Shown here: positions 52,821 to 62,804 of the stretch, one piece after another | How the letters are laid out: each line of letters begins with the position of its first letter | Position numbering within the stretch: position 1 is the stretch's first letter | Assembly (NCBI RefSeq): GCF_017349315.1 | Contig: NZ_JAFMPP010000001.1 | Span: 372,001 to 436,000 of the forward strand | Length of the DNA stretch: 64,000 nt | Source: Jiella flava | GTDB taxonomy: Bacteria; Pseudomonadota; Alphaproteobacteria; Rhizobiales; Rhizobiaceae | Direction of reading: 5' to 3' | Made by a program: the position numbers and the translations under genes | Notes under the pieces: model-generated | What the model was told of the DNA's origin: nothing | Database searches by the model: none | Seen by the model: only the letters and a program-made list of their open reading frames with translations

Positions 52821-54403
52821 GCGCTGATCTCCGCGGCGAAAGCTTTGGCCGCCGGGCGAATTGGGGCGTCGCCCTCGGGACTGGCGCCGTGGATACCGCC
52901 CATCAGCAAGCCGACGCGCTCGATCGAGATGCCCTTGACGTCCATCGGCTCCGACAAGCGGCCCTCATTGATCACCGCAAGGCGATCGCAAAGTTCGAGC
53001 AATTCGTCGAGATCCTGACTGACGACGACGACGCAGGCGCCCTTGGCCACCAGGTCGATCATCGCCTGACGAATGAAGCCCGCCGCGCCCGCGTCGACCC
53101 CCCAGGTCGGCTGCGAAACGACGAGGACCGAAGGGTTCTGCATGATCTCCCGACCCATGACGTATTTCTGCAGGTTGCCGCCGGAAAGGCTGCCGGCGGC
53201 CGCGCCCGGCCCGGTCGCCTTGACCGAAAAGGCTTCGATCACCTTCGCCGCATAATTTTTTGCCGCCCGCGATCGGATCAGGCCGCCAGACGACAGGCCC
53301 ATCCGGTTTCGCGCCGACAATAGCGCGTTTTCGGCGAGCGTCATGCCCGGCACCGCGGCATGGCCGTTGCGCTCTTCCGGCGCGCTCGCCAAGCCCGCCC
53401 GTCGCCGCGCGCCGACCGAGGCATGGACAAGTTCCTCGCCGTCAAGCGTGAGCGAACCGGAAACGCCCGCCTGCCGCTCGCCCGAAAGAACCGCGAGAAG
53501 CTCGTTCTGGCCGTTACCGGCGACCCCGGCGATCCCGAAAATCTCGCCGGAGCGAACCGAAAAGGAGACGTCCTTCAAACTCGTTCCGAAGGGCGGCTCG
53601 CCCGGCGCCGACAACGCGTTCACGACGAATCGCGCCTCGCCATAGGTGCAATCGGTCTTGTCCGAGAGGTCTTTGAGGCTTCCCCCGATCATCAATTCGG
53701 CCATCGACCGGGCCGATTCGTCGCGCGGATCGCAGCTTGCCACCACCTTGCCTCCGCGCATGATCGTCGCCGACTGGCAGAGCGCTTTGATCTCGTGCAG
53801 CTTGTGGGAGATGTAGAGGATCGAGCAGCCTTCGTCGGCCAGCCGCCGCAAGGTAGTAAACAGCTGCTCCACCTCCTGCGGCGTCAGCACCGAGGTCGGC
53901 TCGTCCATGATCAGCAGCGACGGATTTTGCAAAAGCGCCCGGACGATCTCGATGCGCTGGCGCTCGCCGACCGACAGGGTGTGCACATGCCGATGCGGAT
54001 CGAGCGCAAGGCCGTAGGACTCCAGCACGGCCCGCACCCGCGCTTCAAGTTCGCGGCGCGGCGGCGGATTATCCATGCCGAGCGCGATATTCTCCAGCAC
54101 CGTCATCGCCTCGAACAGCGAGAAGTGCTGGAACACCATGCCGATGCCGAGAGCGCGGGCCTCGCGCGGCGAGCCGATCCGAACCGGCTGTCCATCGAAG
54201 ACGATCTGCCCGTCGTCAGCCGCCTGCACGCCGTAGATGATTTTCACGAGAGTCGATTTGCCGGCGCCGTTCTCGCCAAGCAAAGCATGGATCGCACCCG
54301 CCGGAACCGCAAAGGAAACGCGATCATTGGCCACGACACCGGGAAATCGCTTGGAGATGTCTTTCAACGCCAAGCGAGGCACCTGCGCCGCTTTTGCTGC
54401 CAT
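52817..54403 (-). CDS. ABC transporter ATP-binding protein (nucleoside importer)
   Basis: Double ATPase of 528 residues powering the importer. The first half has a full Walker A (GENGAGKST), the signature LSVGERQRIEIVRAL and Walker B LLIMDEPTS. The second half has a degenerate Walker A (GVAGNGQNELL) but a good LSGGNLQKYVMGREI signature, the usual RbsA/YufO-like asymmetry. GGGGAGG lies about 9 bases before the ATG at 54403; a start at 54430 would reach into the xdhC end. It follows xdhC by 23 bases. Confidence 0.93.
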   Translation of the reverse strand: MAAKAAQVPRLALKDISKRFPGVVANDRVSFAVPAGAIHALLGENGAGKSTLVKIIYGVQAADDGQIVFDGQPVRIGSPREARALGIGMVFQHFSLFEAMTVLENIALGMDNPPPRRELEARVRAVLESYGLALDPHRHVHTLSVGERQRIEIVRALLQNPSLLIMDEPTSVLTPQEVEQLFTTLRRLADEGCSILYISHKLHEIKALCQSATIMRGGKVVASCDPRDESARSMAELMIGGSLKDLSDKTDCTYGEARFVVNALSAPGEPPFGTSLKDVSFSVRSGEIFGIAGVAGNGQNELLAVLSGERQAGVSGSLTLDGEELVHASVGARRRAGLASAPEERNGHAAVPGMTLAENALLSARNRMGLSSGGLIRSRAAKNYAAKVIEAFSVKATGPGAAAGSLSGGNLQKYVMGREIMQNPSVLVVSQPTWGVDAGAAGFIRQAMIDLVAKGACVVVVSQDLDELLELCDRLAVINEGRLSEPMDVKGISIERVGLLMGGIHGASPEGDAPIRPAAKAFAAEISA

Positions 54404-54426
54404 CGACTTTCGCCTCCCCGACTGGC

Positions 54427-55269
54427 TCACTCAACGGTAGTATGGCATTCGAAACCGCCTCCTGCCAAGCTTCTCGGCAGGGATTCTTCCTGACGATTTA
54501 ACAGGCAGATCGCCAATTCCGCCGCTGTCAACGCGGCGATGACGGAGGGCCGCTTATCGCGCAAGCGCGATCCGCCGATCGGCAGAATCAAGCGCTCCAC
54601 ATCGCCCGGGCGGCCATCCGCCGCCAGATGGCGGCGAAAGCGCTCGCGCTTCGTCGCAGAGCCGATCATCCCGACATAGGCGACGTCGGATCTGGCAAGT
54701 GCCGCAGCGGCAATCAGAAAATCCAGCCCATGATCGTGGGTCATCACCACATAGGCCGCTCCGGCCGGCGCTTCGGCCACGAGCGTCTCGGGCATCGCTG
54801 CCGCAACGCACCGCACCGCATCCGACAGACCGCCCAAGGTATCGGGCCGCGTGTCGACCAGGGTGACGGCAAGCGGCAACGGCGCCAAAGCATTGGCGAG
54901 CGCCCGGCCGGTATGGCCGGCGCCGAAGATCAGAACGGCGGGACGCTGCATGCGGCACCGATGCTCTTCGCGGTCGAGCGCGGCGACAAGGGCGTCGTCG
55001 AGCCAGCGGAACGACAGCTCGACGCGCCCGCCGCAGCACTGGCCGATCTCAGGCCCCAGCGGCACGCTGCGCCGGGCCATCGTCTCACCGGCGATCAGCA
55101 TCGTGCGGGCGGTGTCGATCGCGTCGAACTCCAGCCGCCCTCCGCCGATGGTGCCACTCACCGTCGCTGCCGAAACCCGCATCGCAGCGCCCGCCTCGCG
55201 CGGCGTCGAGCCCAGCGCCGTCTCGACGGTGACGAGAATGGTGGGGGACTTGCTCAAGTCACGGCTCAC
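54427..55269 (-). CDS. xdhC: Xanthine dehydrogenase accessory protein XdhC
   Basis: Helps insert the sulfurated molybdenum cofactor into xanthine dehydrogenase. The protein has 280 residues. N-terminal XdhC/CoxI domain (TVETALGSTPREAGAAMRV, VSGTIGGGRLEFDAID, GPEIGQCCGGRVELSF with the conserved cysteines) and C-terminal Rossmann domain (VLIFGAGHTGRALANALA, VMTHDHGLDFLIAAAAL, VGMIGSATKRERF). The GTG at 55269 overlaps the xdhB end by 11 bases and has GGGAGAA upstream. A longer frame to 55326 has no ribosome site. Confidence 0.94.
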   Translation of the reverse strand: MSRDLSKSPTILVTVETALGSTPREAGAAMRVSAATVSGTIGGGRLEFDAIDTARTMLIAGETMARRSVPLGPEIGQCCGGRVELSFRWLDDALVAALDREEHRCRMQRPAVLIFGAGHTGRALANALAPLPLAVTLVDTRPDTLGGLSDAVRCVAAAMPETLVAEAPAGAAYVVMTHDHGLDFLIAAAALARSDVAYVGMIGSATKRERFRRHLAADGRPGDVERLILPIGGSRLRDKRPSVIAALTAAELAICLLNRQEESLPRSLAGGGFECHTTVE

Positions 55270-57682
55270 GGTTCTCCCGCACCGCCTCCACCGCCTGCAA
55301 GACCCGCTCCGGGGTCGCCGGGGCATCGAGACGCGGGAAGGCGCGGCCGTCGCCGGCGGCGATGACCGCGTCGGTGAGCGCTGAAAACACCGAGATCGCC
55401 AGCATGAAGGGCGGCTCGCCGACCGCTTTGGAGCGATAGACGGTGGCGGCGCGGTTCTTGCCCTTCTCCCAGATCGTGATGCGGAAATCGTCCGGGCGGT
55501 CGTTGGCGGTCGGAATTTTGTAGGTCGAGGGTGCGTGGGTGCGCAGCCTGCCCTTATCGTCCCACCACAATTCCTCCGTGGTCAGCCAACCCATGCCTTG
55601 AATGAAGCCGCCCTCGATCTGCCCCATGTCGATCGCCGGATTCAGCGACTGGCCGACATCGTGCAGAATGTCGGCACGAAGCAGCCGATATTCGCCGGTC
55701 AAGGTGTCGATCACGACCTCAGAACAGGCCGCCCCATAGGCGAAATAATAGAACGGCCGACCGGAAGCCGCCTCGCGGTCGTAATCGATGTCCGGGGTTG
55801 CGTAAAACCCTGTCGACGACAGCGACACGCGGGCAAGATAGGCCTCGCCGACGAGATCGCAAAACCGCTTCTCCATATTGCCGATGCGCACCCGATTGGC
55901 GGCAAAGACCACCTGATCGCGCGGCACGTGGTAGCGGCTGGCGGCATAGTCGATCAGCCGGTCCTTGATGGTGCGCGCAGCCGCTTGCGCCGCCATGCCG
56001 TTGAGGTCGGAGCCGGACGAGGCGGCCGTGGCCGAGGTGTTCGGCACCTTGGCGGTGGTCGTTGCGGTGATCTTCACCCGATCCAGATCGATCTGGAACT
56101 CTTCGGCGACGACCTGCGCCACCTTGACGAACAGCCCCTGCCCCATCTCGGTGCCGCCGTGATTGAGGTGAACCGACCCGTCCTTATAGACATGGACGAG
56201 CGCGCCGGCCTGGTTGAGATGGGTGGTGGTGAAGGAGATGCCGAATTTGACCGGCGTCAGCGCCAGCCCCTTCTTCAACACCGCGCTCTGCTGATTGAAA
56301 GCGCGCACCGCCGCGCGGCGGGCTCGGTAATCGGCGGTCGACTCCAGCTCGTCGACGATCGCGGCGATGACGCAGTCGGTCACCGGCATATGATAGGGCG
56401 TCACAGCGGCCAGTTCGTCGGGCGCCGGATAAAAGTTGCGCTTGCGCACGTCGAGCGGATCAAGCCCGGTCACAAAGGCGATTTCGTCCAGCGCCCGCTC
56501 GATGCCGACCATGCCCTGCGGCCCGCCGAACCCGCGAAAGGCGGTGTTGGAGACGGTGTGCGTCTTCAGCCGCCGTGAATGAATCCGCGCCGCCTTGAGA
56601 TCGTAGGCGTTGTCGGCATGAAACATCGCCCGATCGGCGATCGCCGCCGACAGATCCGACGAATACCCGCAGCGCACGGCATGGGCGAAGTCGGCGGCAA
56701 GGATCGTCCCATCCTGACCAAAGCCGAGATCGTAGTCGATCCGCAGCTCATGCCGCTTGCCGGTCATCTCCATGTCGTCGTCGCGATCGAGCCGACATTT
56801 CGCCGGCCGGCCGGTCTTTGTGGCGGCCAGAGCGGCGACGCAGGCGAACAGCGCCGGCTGACTCTCCTTGCCACCGAACCCGCCGCCCATGCGCCGCAGC
56901 TCCACCGTCACCGCGTGATCGGGAAGCCCCAGCATCTTTGCCACATTGTGCTGCACCTCCGAAGGATGCTGGGTCGAGGATCGGATGACGATGTCGCCAT
57001 CTTCCTGAGGAATGGCGACGGCGATCTGGCCTTCGAGATAAAAGTGATCCTGGCCGCCGACCTCGACCCGGCTCTTGACCCGCCGCGGCGCGCCGGACAG
57101 CGCCCCAGCGGCATCACCGAGCGTCACCTCATAGGCCGGCAGAAGATCCCCGCCAGCCGCATCGGCTGCCGCGAGCGCCTCGTCGATCGAGATCGCGGCG
57201 GGACGATCGACATAGTCGATTTCAGCAAGAACCGCCGCGCGGCGCGCTTGACGTTCGCTCTCGGCGGCAACGGCAAAGAGCGGCTGGCCGACATATTGGA
57301 CCACCGCGCCGCCGCCGGTCATCGGCGGAAAGATCGGATCGTCGCCGAAGACCGGCGAATAGTCGTTTTCGCCGGGAATATCGGCCGCCGTCAGCACGGC
57401 GACGACGCCGGGCGCCTGTTCGACGGCGGTAAGGTCCATCCGGGTGATGCATGCATGCGCCCGCTTGGACATGGCAATAAAGACCTGCAGCGTGCCCGGC
57501 AGTTCCGGCTCGTCGTCGGTGTAGCGGGCCGCGCCCGAGACATGCCGGGCGGCGCTGTCATGGGCCATGGGCATTGCCACACCACCGGCAATCCGCGCCT
57601 CACGGCCTGGCGGCCGCTCGTCGAGCTCTGCAAGGCTGGGCGCTCCGGCGCCGCTGCGATCCTGGATGCGCGTCTCGTCCAT
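55259..57682 (-). CDS. xdhB: Xanthine dehydrogenase, molybdopterin-binding subunit
   Basis: Large catalytic subunit of 807 residues that hydroxylates hypoxanthine to xanthine and urate. It contains the molybdenum-site family blocks HPSEVQHNVAKMLG, RMGGGFGGKESQP, NTAFRGFGGPQGM, LNHGGTEMGQGLF (MPT binding) and DVGQSLNPAIDMGQIEGGFIQGMGW. The glutamate of KAVGEPPFMLA is the expected catalytic base. The ATG overlaps the xdhA stop (ATGA). It works with XdhA, which supplies the iron-sulfur and FAD centres. Confidence 0.96.
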   Translation of the reverse strand: MDETRIQDRSGAGAPSLAELDERPPGREARIAGGVAMPMAHDSAARHVSGAARYTDDEPELPGTLQVFIAMSKRAHACITRMDLTAVEQAPGVVAVLTAADIPGENDYSPVFGDDPIFPPMTGGGAVVQYVGQPLFAVAAESERQARRAAVLAEIDYVDRPAAISIDEALAAADAAGGDLLPAYEVTLGDAAGALSGAPRRVKSRVEVGGQDHFYLEGQIAVAIPQEDGDIVIRSSTQHPSEVQHNVAKMLGLPDHAVTVELRRMGGGFGGKESQPALFACVAALAATKTGRPAKCRLDRDDDMEMTGKRHELRIDYDLGFGQDGTILAADFAHAVRCGYSSDLSAAIADRAMFHADNAYDLKAARIHSRRLKTHTVSNTAFRGFGGPQGMVGIERALDEIAFVTGLDPLDVRKRNFYPAPDELAAVTPYHMPVTDCVIAAIVDELESTADYRARRAAVRAFNQQSAVLKKGLALTPVKFGISFTTTHLNQAGALVHVYKDGSVHLNHGGTEMGQGLFVKVAQVVAEEFQIDLDRVKITATTTAKVPNTSATAASSGSDLNGMAAQAAARTIKDRLIDYAASRYHVPRDQVVFAANRVRIGNMEKRFCDLVGEAYLARVSLSSTGFYATPDIDYDREAASGRPFYYFAYGAACSEVVIDTLTGEYRLLRADILHDVGQSLNPAIDMGQIEGGFIQGMGWLTTEELWWDDKGRLRTHAPSTYKIPTANDRPDDFRITIWEKGKNRAATVYRSKAVGEPPFMLAISVFSALTDAVIAAGDGRAFPRLDAPATPERVLQAVEAVRENREP

Positions 57683-59163
57683 CACGCCACCTCGCCGATC
57701 GATGCAGCCGCGGCGATTCGGCCGCATACCTTGCCATCCAATTCGAGCTGAAAGCGCTTCAAGAGATTTTGCGCGGTCTTGAGGCGATAGGCGCTGGAGG
57801 CGCGCATGTCGCTGAGCGGCGTAAAATCCATCACCAGGGCGTCCATGGCCGCCGCCGCCGCCGCGTCATCAAACGGGCGACCGATCAGCGCCGCCTCAGC
57901 GGCTGCGGCGCGTTTCGGCGTCCCCGCCATGCCACCGAAGGCAAGTCGGGCATCGGTGACGCGGCTGCCTTCAAAGGTCAGGCGGAACGCCGCCATGACT
58001 GCCGAAATGTCGGAATCAAAGCGCTTGGAAATCTTGTGGGCGAAGAATTTTTGGTTTTCGCCGAGCCGCGGCACCTCGACGGCGGCGACGAACTCGCCCG
58101 GCCGGCGATCCTGCCACCCATAATCGACGAAAAAGTCCTCCAGCGGGACGACCCGCAGATCATCGCCCTGGCGCAGAAACAGCCGGCTGCCGAGGGCGAT
58201 GAAACAGGGCGGCAGGTCGCCGATCGGCGAGCCATTGGCGATGTTGCCGCCGATCGTGCCGGCATTACGGATCTGGGCGCCGGCAAAGCGCCGCAGCATC
58301 TCCGCCAGATCGGGATGGATTTCCGCCAGCACGCGCTGGGCTTGGCGATGGGTGATCGCGGCGCCGAAATAGACCCGGCCCGCGGCCTCCTCGATCACCT
58401 GCAGATCGCGGACATGGCTGACATCGATCAGCAAGGGCAAATCGCGGTCTTGCTTGGTCACCCAGAGGCCGACATCGGTTGCGCCGGCAACCAAAACAGC
58501 ATCGGGATGGGCCGCGTATGTATCGGCGAGCTCGTCGACACTGGTCGGCGCGAACCAGCGCTCACCTTTCGCTTCATAGGCAAAGACGCCCTCGCCTTCG
58601 AGCCCCATCAAGCGCTCGGCGAGAGCCGCGTCCGCCCCGCTCGTGTCCGGCACTGGCTCACCCGCCAGCTCCATCCCGGCCTCGACGATCGGTCCATAGC
58701 CGGTGCAGCGGCACAGATTGCCGGCGATCAGATCCTTCACCGACTGGCGATCGCCGAGCGCGCCCGTCAGCCAGCCGGCATGAAGCTGCATGACGAAACC
58801 CGGCGTGCAAAAGCCGCACTGGCTGGCATGCTTGTCCACCATCGCCCGCTGCAACGGCGTCGGCCCGTCGCGGCCGATATGCTCCACCGTCTCGATCGCC
58901 CGCCCGTTCATCGCCGGCAGAAACTGGATACAGGCATTGACCGAGCGACGCATCAGGCCGTCCGCACCGCCCGGCTCGGCAATCAACACCGTGCAAGCGC
59001 CGCAATCGCCCTCGGCACAGCCTTCCTTGGTGCCGGTCAAACGCGCGGCTCCCCTCAGATAATCGAGCAGCGTCGTCGTCGGCCTGACGTCAGCGACCGT
59101 GCGCTCCTCGCCATTCAGGATGAAGCGGATCGGCCGTGTTTGCGGAAGCCGTGCGTCGTTCAT
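57682..59163 (-). CDS. xdhA: Xanthine dehydrogenase, iron-sulfur and FAD subunit
   Basis: Electron-transfer subunit of 493 residues. An N-terminal 2Fe-2S domain (GCAEGDCGACTVLI) is followed by a second 2Fe-2S domain (HASQCGFCTPGFVM, and CRCTGYGPI). An FAD-binding domain from about residue 195 has VAGATDVGLWVTKQ and GNIANGSPIGDLPP, where FAD is held. It passes electrons from molybdenum to NAD. Overlaps uraH by one base (TGATG) and xdhB by ATGA. Confidence 0.96.
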   Translation of the reverse strand: MNDARLPQTRPIRFILNGEERTVADVRPTTTLLDYLRGAARLTGTKEGCAEGDCGACTVLIAEPGGADGLMRRSVNACIQFLPAMNGRAIETVEHIGRDGPTPLQRAMVDKHASQCGFCTPGFVMQLHAGWLTGALGDRQSVKDLIAGNLCRCTGYGPIVEAGMELAGEPVPDTSGADAALAERLMGLEGEGVFAYEAKGERWFAPTSVDELADTYAAHPDAVLVAGATDVGLWVTKQDRDLPLLIDVSHVRDLQVIEEAAGRVYFGAAITHRQAQRVLAEIHPDLAEMLRRFAGAQIRNAGTIGGNIANGSPIGDLPPCFIALGSRLFLRQGDDLRVVPLEDFFVDYGWQDRRPGEFVAAVEVPRLGENQKFFAHKISKRFDSDISAVMAAFRLTFEGSRVTDARLAFGGMAGTPKRAAAAEAALIGRPFDDAAAAAAMDALVMDFTPLSDMRASSAYRLKTAQNLLKRFQLELDGKVCGRIAAAASIGEVA

Positions 59164-59528
59164 CAGCTGCCCCGATAGGTCGAGTAGGCGTAGGGGGAAA
59201 TCAGCAACGGCACATGATAATGCGCCGGCACAGCGATGCCGAAGCGAATCGGCACCACGTCGAGAAAGGCCGGCTCGGGCAGCGCGACCCCCAGCTCGCG
59301 AAAATAGTCGGCGACGTGGAACGTCAGGCTGTAGTGTCCCGGCCGCAGTTCGGCGCCGGCCAGCAGCGGGGCATCGGCCCGCCCGTCGCCATTGGTCGCG
59401 ACGACCTTCAGCGCCACCGTCTCGCTCGCGTCGTGCCGGGCAAGCGCGATGCGCATCCCCGCCGCCGGGCGCCCATGCATCGTGTCGAGCACATGGGTCG
59501 TCAGTTTAGCCGAATTTTCCGCTATCAT
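59163..59528 (-). CDS. uraH: 5-hydroxyisourate hydrolase
   Basis: Hydrolyses 5-hydroxyisourate (the PuuD product) to OHCU. Transthyretin-like protein of 121 residues with [17 protein letters not shown] at the N-terminus (catalytic histidine and arginine region), VPIRFGIAV and [19 protein letters not shown], the hallmark C-terminus. It is the first gene of the purine operon. The ribosome site is modest. The partner decarboxylase gene uraD is not in the window. Confidence 0.95.
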   Translation of the reverse strand: MIAENSAKLTTHVLDTMHGRPAAGMRIALARHDASETVALKVVATNGDGRADAPLLAGAELRPGHYSLTFHVADYFRELGVALPEPAFLDVVPIRFGIAVPAHYHVPLLISPYAYSTYRGS

Positions 59529-59710
59529 TCAGGCCCGTCCACCGCTTTTTTGACCATCTGGTCAAGCAATGTGCAACGCGCGCGCGACCGGATGCAAGGC
59601 CCGGCCAGACGCAACGGCAGATCGGCGTTCATGCCCTGAAACGAAAGGACGCTTCTAACGAGAGGACGCGGCCGGGCCTTGGCGCCTTGTTTCGCCGACG
59701 CCGGTCGGCG

Positions 59711-60580
59711 CTATCGCGACGATCGCCGTGGCCGGATCAGCCCCTCTTGCGCCACGGATGCGACAAGCATGCCATCCAGGGTGTAGAGAGAACCGCGCGT
59801 CAAACCCCGCCCGGCAGACGACGAGGGCGAGTCCTGGCTGTAAAGCATCCACTGCGAAACCTTCGCCGGGCGATGAAACCACATGGCGTGATCAAGGCTC
59901 GCGGCCTGCACGTTTTCGTCGAAGACGGAAAGACCGTGCGCAAAGAGGGCTGTATCGAGCAAGGTCATGTCGGACAGATAGGCCAAGACAACCGCATTGC
60001 GGACCGGGTCGTCCCCGACATCCTCTCGGCAGCGCACCCAGATGTGCTGAAACGGCTCCAGCTTCTTGCCCGAAATGTAGTGGTCGAGCATCACGGGCCG
60101 AAACTCGATCGGGCGCGGACGTTTCCAGTAAGCCTGCACCGCCGCCGGCGCGTTTTTCAAAATCGTCTTTTCCAGCGCCTTGCCATCGGGCAATTCATCC
60201 GGCTTCGGGATGTCGGGCATGGCGATCTGGTGCTCAAAGCCCTCCTCGTTTTTCTGGAAGGAGGCCGAGAGCGAAAAGATCGCCGCGCCATGCTGCAAAG
60301 CGACCACCCGCCGGGTGGTGAAGGAGCCACCGTCGCGAATCCGATCAACTGTGTAGACGATCGGCACGGCCGGATCGCCAGGCCGCATGAAATAGGCATG
60401 CAGCGAGTGACAAATCCGCTCGGCCGGCACGGTGCGGATCGCGGCGCCAAGCGCCTGAGCGATCACCTGGCCGCCGAAGACGCGCTGCCAGCCGTTGTTG
60501 GGACTGACCCCGCGAAACAGATCGTCCTCCAGCGTCTCGAGGTCGAGAATCGTGAGAAGCTGTTGAACCGTGTCGCTCAT
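59711..60580 (-). CDS. tesB: Acyl-CoA thioesterase II
   Basis: Hydrolyses acyl-CoA to free fatty acid and CoA. Double hot-dog protein of 289 residues, the TesB length. It contains FGGQVIAQALGAA, SLHAYFMRPGDP, RDGGSFTTRRVVALQHG and, in the second half, SLDHAMWFHRP, the expected catalytic aspartate region, plus SVAQEGLIR at the end. The start at 60580 has GGAGGGAG about 10 bases upstream; the longer frame from 60628 is not supported. It is divergent from the UbiH-type gene. Confidence 0.93.
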   Translation of the reverse strand: MSDTVQQLLTILDLETLEDDLFRGVSPNNGWQRVFGGQVIAQALGAAIRTVPAERICHSLHAYFMRPGDPAVPIVYTVDRIRDGGSFTTRRVVALQHGAAIFSLSASFQKNEEGFEHQIAMPDIPKPDELPDGKALEKTILKNAPAAVQAYWKRPRPIEFRPVMLDHYISGKKLEPFQHIWVRCREDVGDDPVRNAVVLAYLSDMTLLDTALFAHGLSVFDENVQAASLDHAMWFHRPAKVSQWMLYSQDSPSSSAGRGLTRGSLYTLDGMLVASVAQEGLIRPRRSSR

Positions 60581-60713
60581 CCTTAAATACTCCCTCCGGG
60601 CCGCGGAATTCCGTATCACCATGCCCATAGGTTAATACAGGCTGCCGAATGACCTGCTTGGCAATCCCCCACACCATGATCCCCGCGCGCAAGCGCCGGC
60701 CGGAGACGAGACC

Positions 60714-61961
60714 ATGACCGACAGCTCCTTGACACCGCCCACCACGGTGGTCGACGTCCTCATCGCGGGGGCCGGCTATGTCGGTCTGTCGACGGCGGTC
60801 GCCATCAAGCACGCCGCACCTCATCTGTCGGTGATGATCGTCGACGCCGCGCCAGAGGGCGCCTGGCAAAAAGATGGCCGCGCTTCGGCAATTGCAGCCG
60901 CCGCCGCGCGCATGCTCACCCAACTTGAGATCTGGCCACAGATCGCGGGCGAGGCCCAACCGATCACCGAAATGATCGTGACCGATTCCAAGGCCGGCGA
61001 TGCGGTGCGTCCGGTCTTCCTCACCTTCGGCGGCGAGGCCCAACCGGGCGAGCCCTTCGCCCATATGATGCCGAATGTCGCTCTCAACGGCGCACTGCGT
61101 GAACGCGCCGCCAAACTCGGCATCGCCATCCGCCAAGGCGTCGCGGTCTCGGGGCTGGGGCAGACGATCGGCCGGATCCATGTCCGCCTCGCCGGCGCCG
61201 GCAGTATCGACGCCCGGCTGCTCGTCGCCTGTGACGGCGTCAAATCGGCGATTCGTGACATGGCCGGCATCCGCACATTGCACTGGGACTACGCCCAGTC
61301 CGGCATCGTCGCCACCGTCGCGCATGAGCGCCCGCATGAAGGGCGCGCCGAGGAGCATTTTCTGCCCTCCGGCCCCTTCGCCATCCTGCCGTTGAAGAAC
61401 AATCGCTCGTCGCTGGTCTGGACCGAGCCGACCCGCGAGGCCGAACGGCTGGTGAACGCCGACGACCTGGTGTTCGAACTGGAACTCGAACAACGCTTCG
61501 GCCACAAGCTCGGGGCACTGACCGTCGAAGGTCCGCGCCGGGCCTTTCCGCTCGGCCTGACGCTCGCCCGCGATTTCGTCAAACCACGGATCGCGCTTGC
61601 CGGCGATGCCGCGCATGGCATCCATCCGATTGCCGGCCAGGGGCTCAATCTCGGCTTTAAGGACGTCGCCGCGCTCGCCGAGACCGTCGTCGACGCCGAA
61701 CGCCGCGGGCTCGATATCGGCGCGCTGGACGTCCTCGAAGCCTATCAGCGCTGGCGCCGCTTCGACACGCTGCAGATGGGTGTCACCACCGATGTCCTCA
61801 ACCGCCTGTTCTCCAACGACAACGCGATGCTGCGCATGGTCCGCTCCTTTGGCCTGTCGCTGGTCGACCGCGCCCCCTCGCTGAAGGATTTCTTCATCGG
61901 TCAGGCGGCCGGCCTGACCAACGGACCCAGTCCCCGCCTGCTGCGCGGCGAGGCGATTTGA
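60714..61961 (+). CDS. FAD-dependent UbiH/UbiF-type hydroxylase
   Basis: Flavin monooxygenase of 415 residues, probably adding a hydroxyl to the ubiquinone ring precursor. It has the ADP-binding motif VLIAGAGYVGLSTAVAI at the start, ACDGVKSAIRD (DG motif) near residue 185, and GDAAHGIHPIAGQGLNLGFKDV (FAD ribityl-binding). These match the Ubi family, but which ring position it acts on is not clear. GGAGACGAG lies before the ATG. Confidence 0.88.
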   Translation: MTDSSLTPPTTVVDVLIAGAGYVGLSTAVAIKHAAPHLSVMIVDAAPEGAWQKDGRASAIAAAAARMLTQLEIWPQIAGEAQPITEMIVTDSKAGDAVRPVFLTFGGEAQPGEPFAHMMPNVALNGALRERAAKLGIAIRQGVAVSGLGQTIGRIHVRLAGAGSIDARLLVACDGVKSAIRDMAGIRTLHWDYAQSGIVATVAHERPHEGRAEEHFLPSGPFAILPLKNNRSSLVWTEPTREAERLVNADDLVFELELEQRFGHKLGALTVEGPRRAFPLGLTLARDFVKPRIALAGDAAHGIHPIAGQGLNLGFKDVAALAETVVDAERRGLDIGALDVLEAYQRWRRFDTLQMGVTTDVLNRLFSNDNAMLRMVRSFGLSLVDRAPSLKDFFIGQAAGLTNGPSPRLLRGEAI

Positions 61962-62594
61962 GCCGAGCCGAAACGGCCGGCGCGCCAGCCGCACCTGCAC
62001 GGAATCGATGTCATCGGCCATCGGGTTGTCGCCGCGGGGGCGATCGTCGGGACAAACTCGCCGCAAATCGGCATCGATCGGCTTTTGAAGCCGTCACGCC
62101 AGCACGCATCCCGGTCACCGCCCTCCCGAAACCGGACATTCCGTCAGTCTCTTCTTTGAGCCACGTCCGGACGCATGGTGACCGTCACTTGCCTTTCGGG
62201 TAAGGACCCCGCAAACTCGGCGATGATGCGCAACGGGCGGCGCTGCCGATCCGGTCGACACGGGGCACAAAATTGCTGCGTCTCGCGAATGTGATGAGCG
62301 TGGCGCTCGACGCTGACCGTCGGCAAACCGGTGACTTCGCGGTGCTGCGGATCGCACCAAACCCTTTTCAAACCCTTGCCTTGACCATGACGCAAAAAAT
62401 AAAAAATTGGCGACGCCTTGCCAGGGACACAAGGAAAGTCCATACTTACTGTGTCGATCTTGCATGATTAATTTCGGTTCTGCGCCAGCCGTTCTTCGTT
62501 TTTGGCGCCCAGACTGACGTTCTCTTCAAAATCGAATCAAGTATTGGGCACTCGGCTCGATACAATCCATTATGTCGATACGAAGGAGATCGTC
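61962..62594. other. Long intergenic region upstream of the cold-shock gene
   Basis: About 630 bases. The 3' part (from about 62370) is AT-rich (a run CGCAAAAAATAAAAAATTGG) and probably contains the csp promoter and a structured leader. Frames on either strand here lack ribosome sites and family resemblance. I recognise no RNA gene. Confidence 0.5.
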
Positions 62595-62804
62595 ATGCCT
62601 GTAGGTACCGTCAAGTTTTTCAACACCCAGAAGGGTTTCGGCTTCATCGCGCCTGAGGATGGCTCGAACGACGTGTTCGTTCATGCCACGGCCGTCGAGC
62701 GCGCCGGCCTCGGCACCATCGTCGAGGGTCAAAAGCTGCAGTTCGAGGTGGTCACGGACCGCCGCACCGGCCGCAGCGCCGCCGACAATCTTTCGGCTGC
62801 CTGA
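62595..62804 (+). CDS. Cold-shock domain protein
   Basis: Single-strand nucleic-acid-binding protein of 69 residues acting as an RNA chaperone. It has the RNP1 motif KGFGFIAP and RNP2 motif VFVHATA. The N-terminus [10 protein letters not shown] is typical of CspA-family proteins. A GAAGGAGA site lies 7 bases before the ATG, and the long AT-rich leader is typical of csp genes under post-transcriptional control. Followed by a terminator. Confidence 0.96.
   Translation: MPVGTVKFFNTQKGFGFIAPEDGSNDVFVHATAVERAGLGTIVEGQKLQFEVVTDRRTGRSAADNLSAA

Noticed and set aside
59529..59710. Possible purine riboswitch ahead of the uraH operon
   Set aside because: I looked for conserved purine-riboswitch core and paired arms upstream of the operon and saw none. 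The gap is short.
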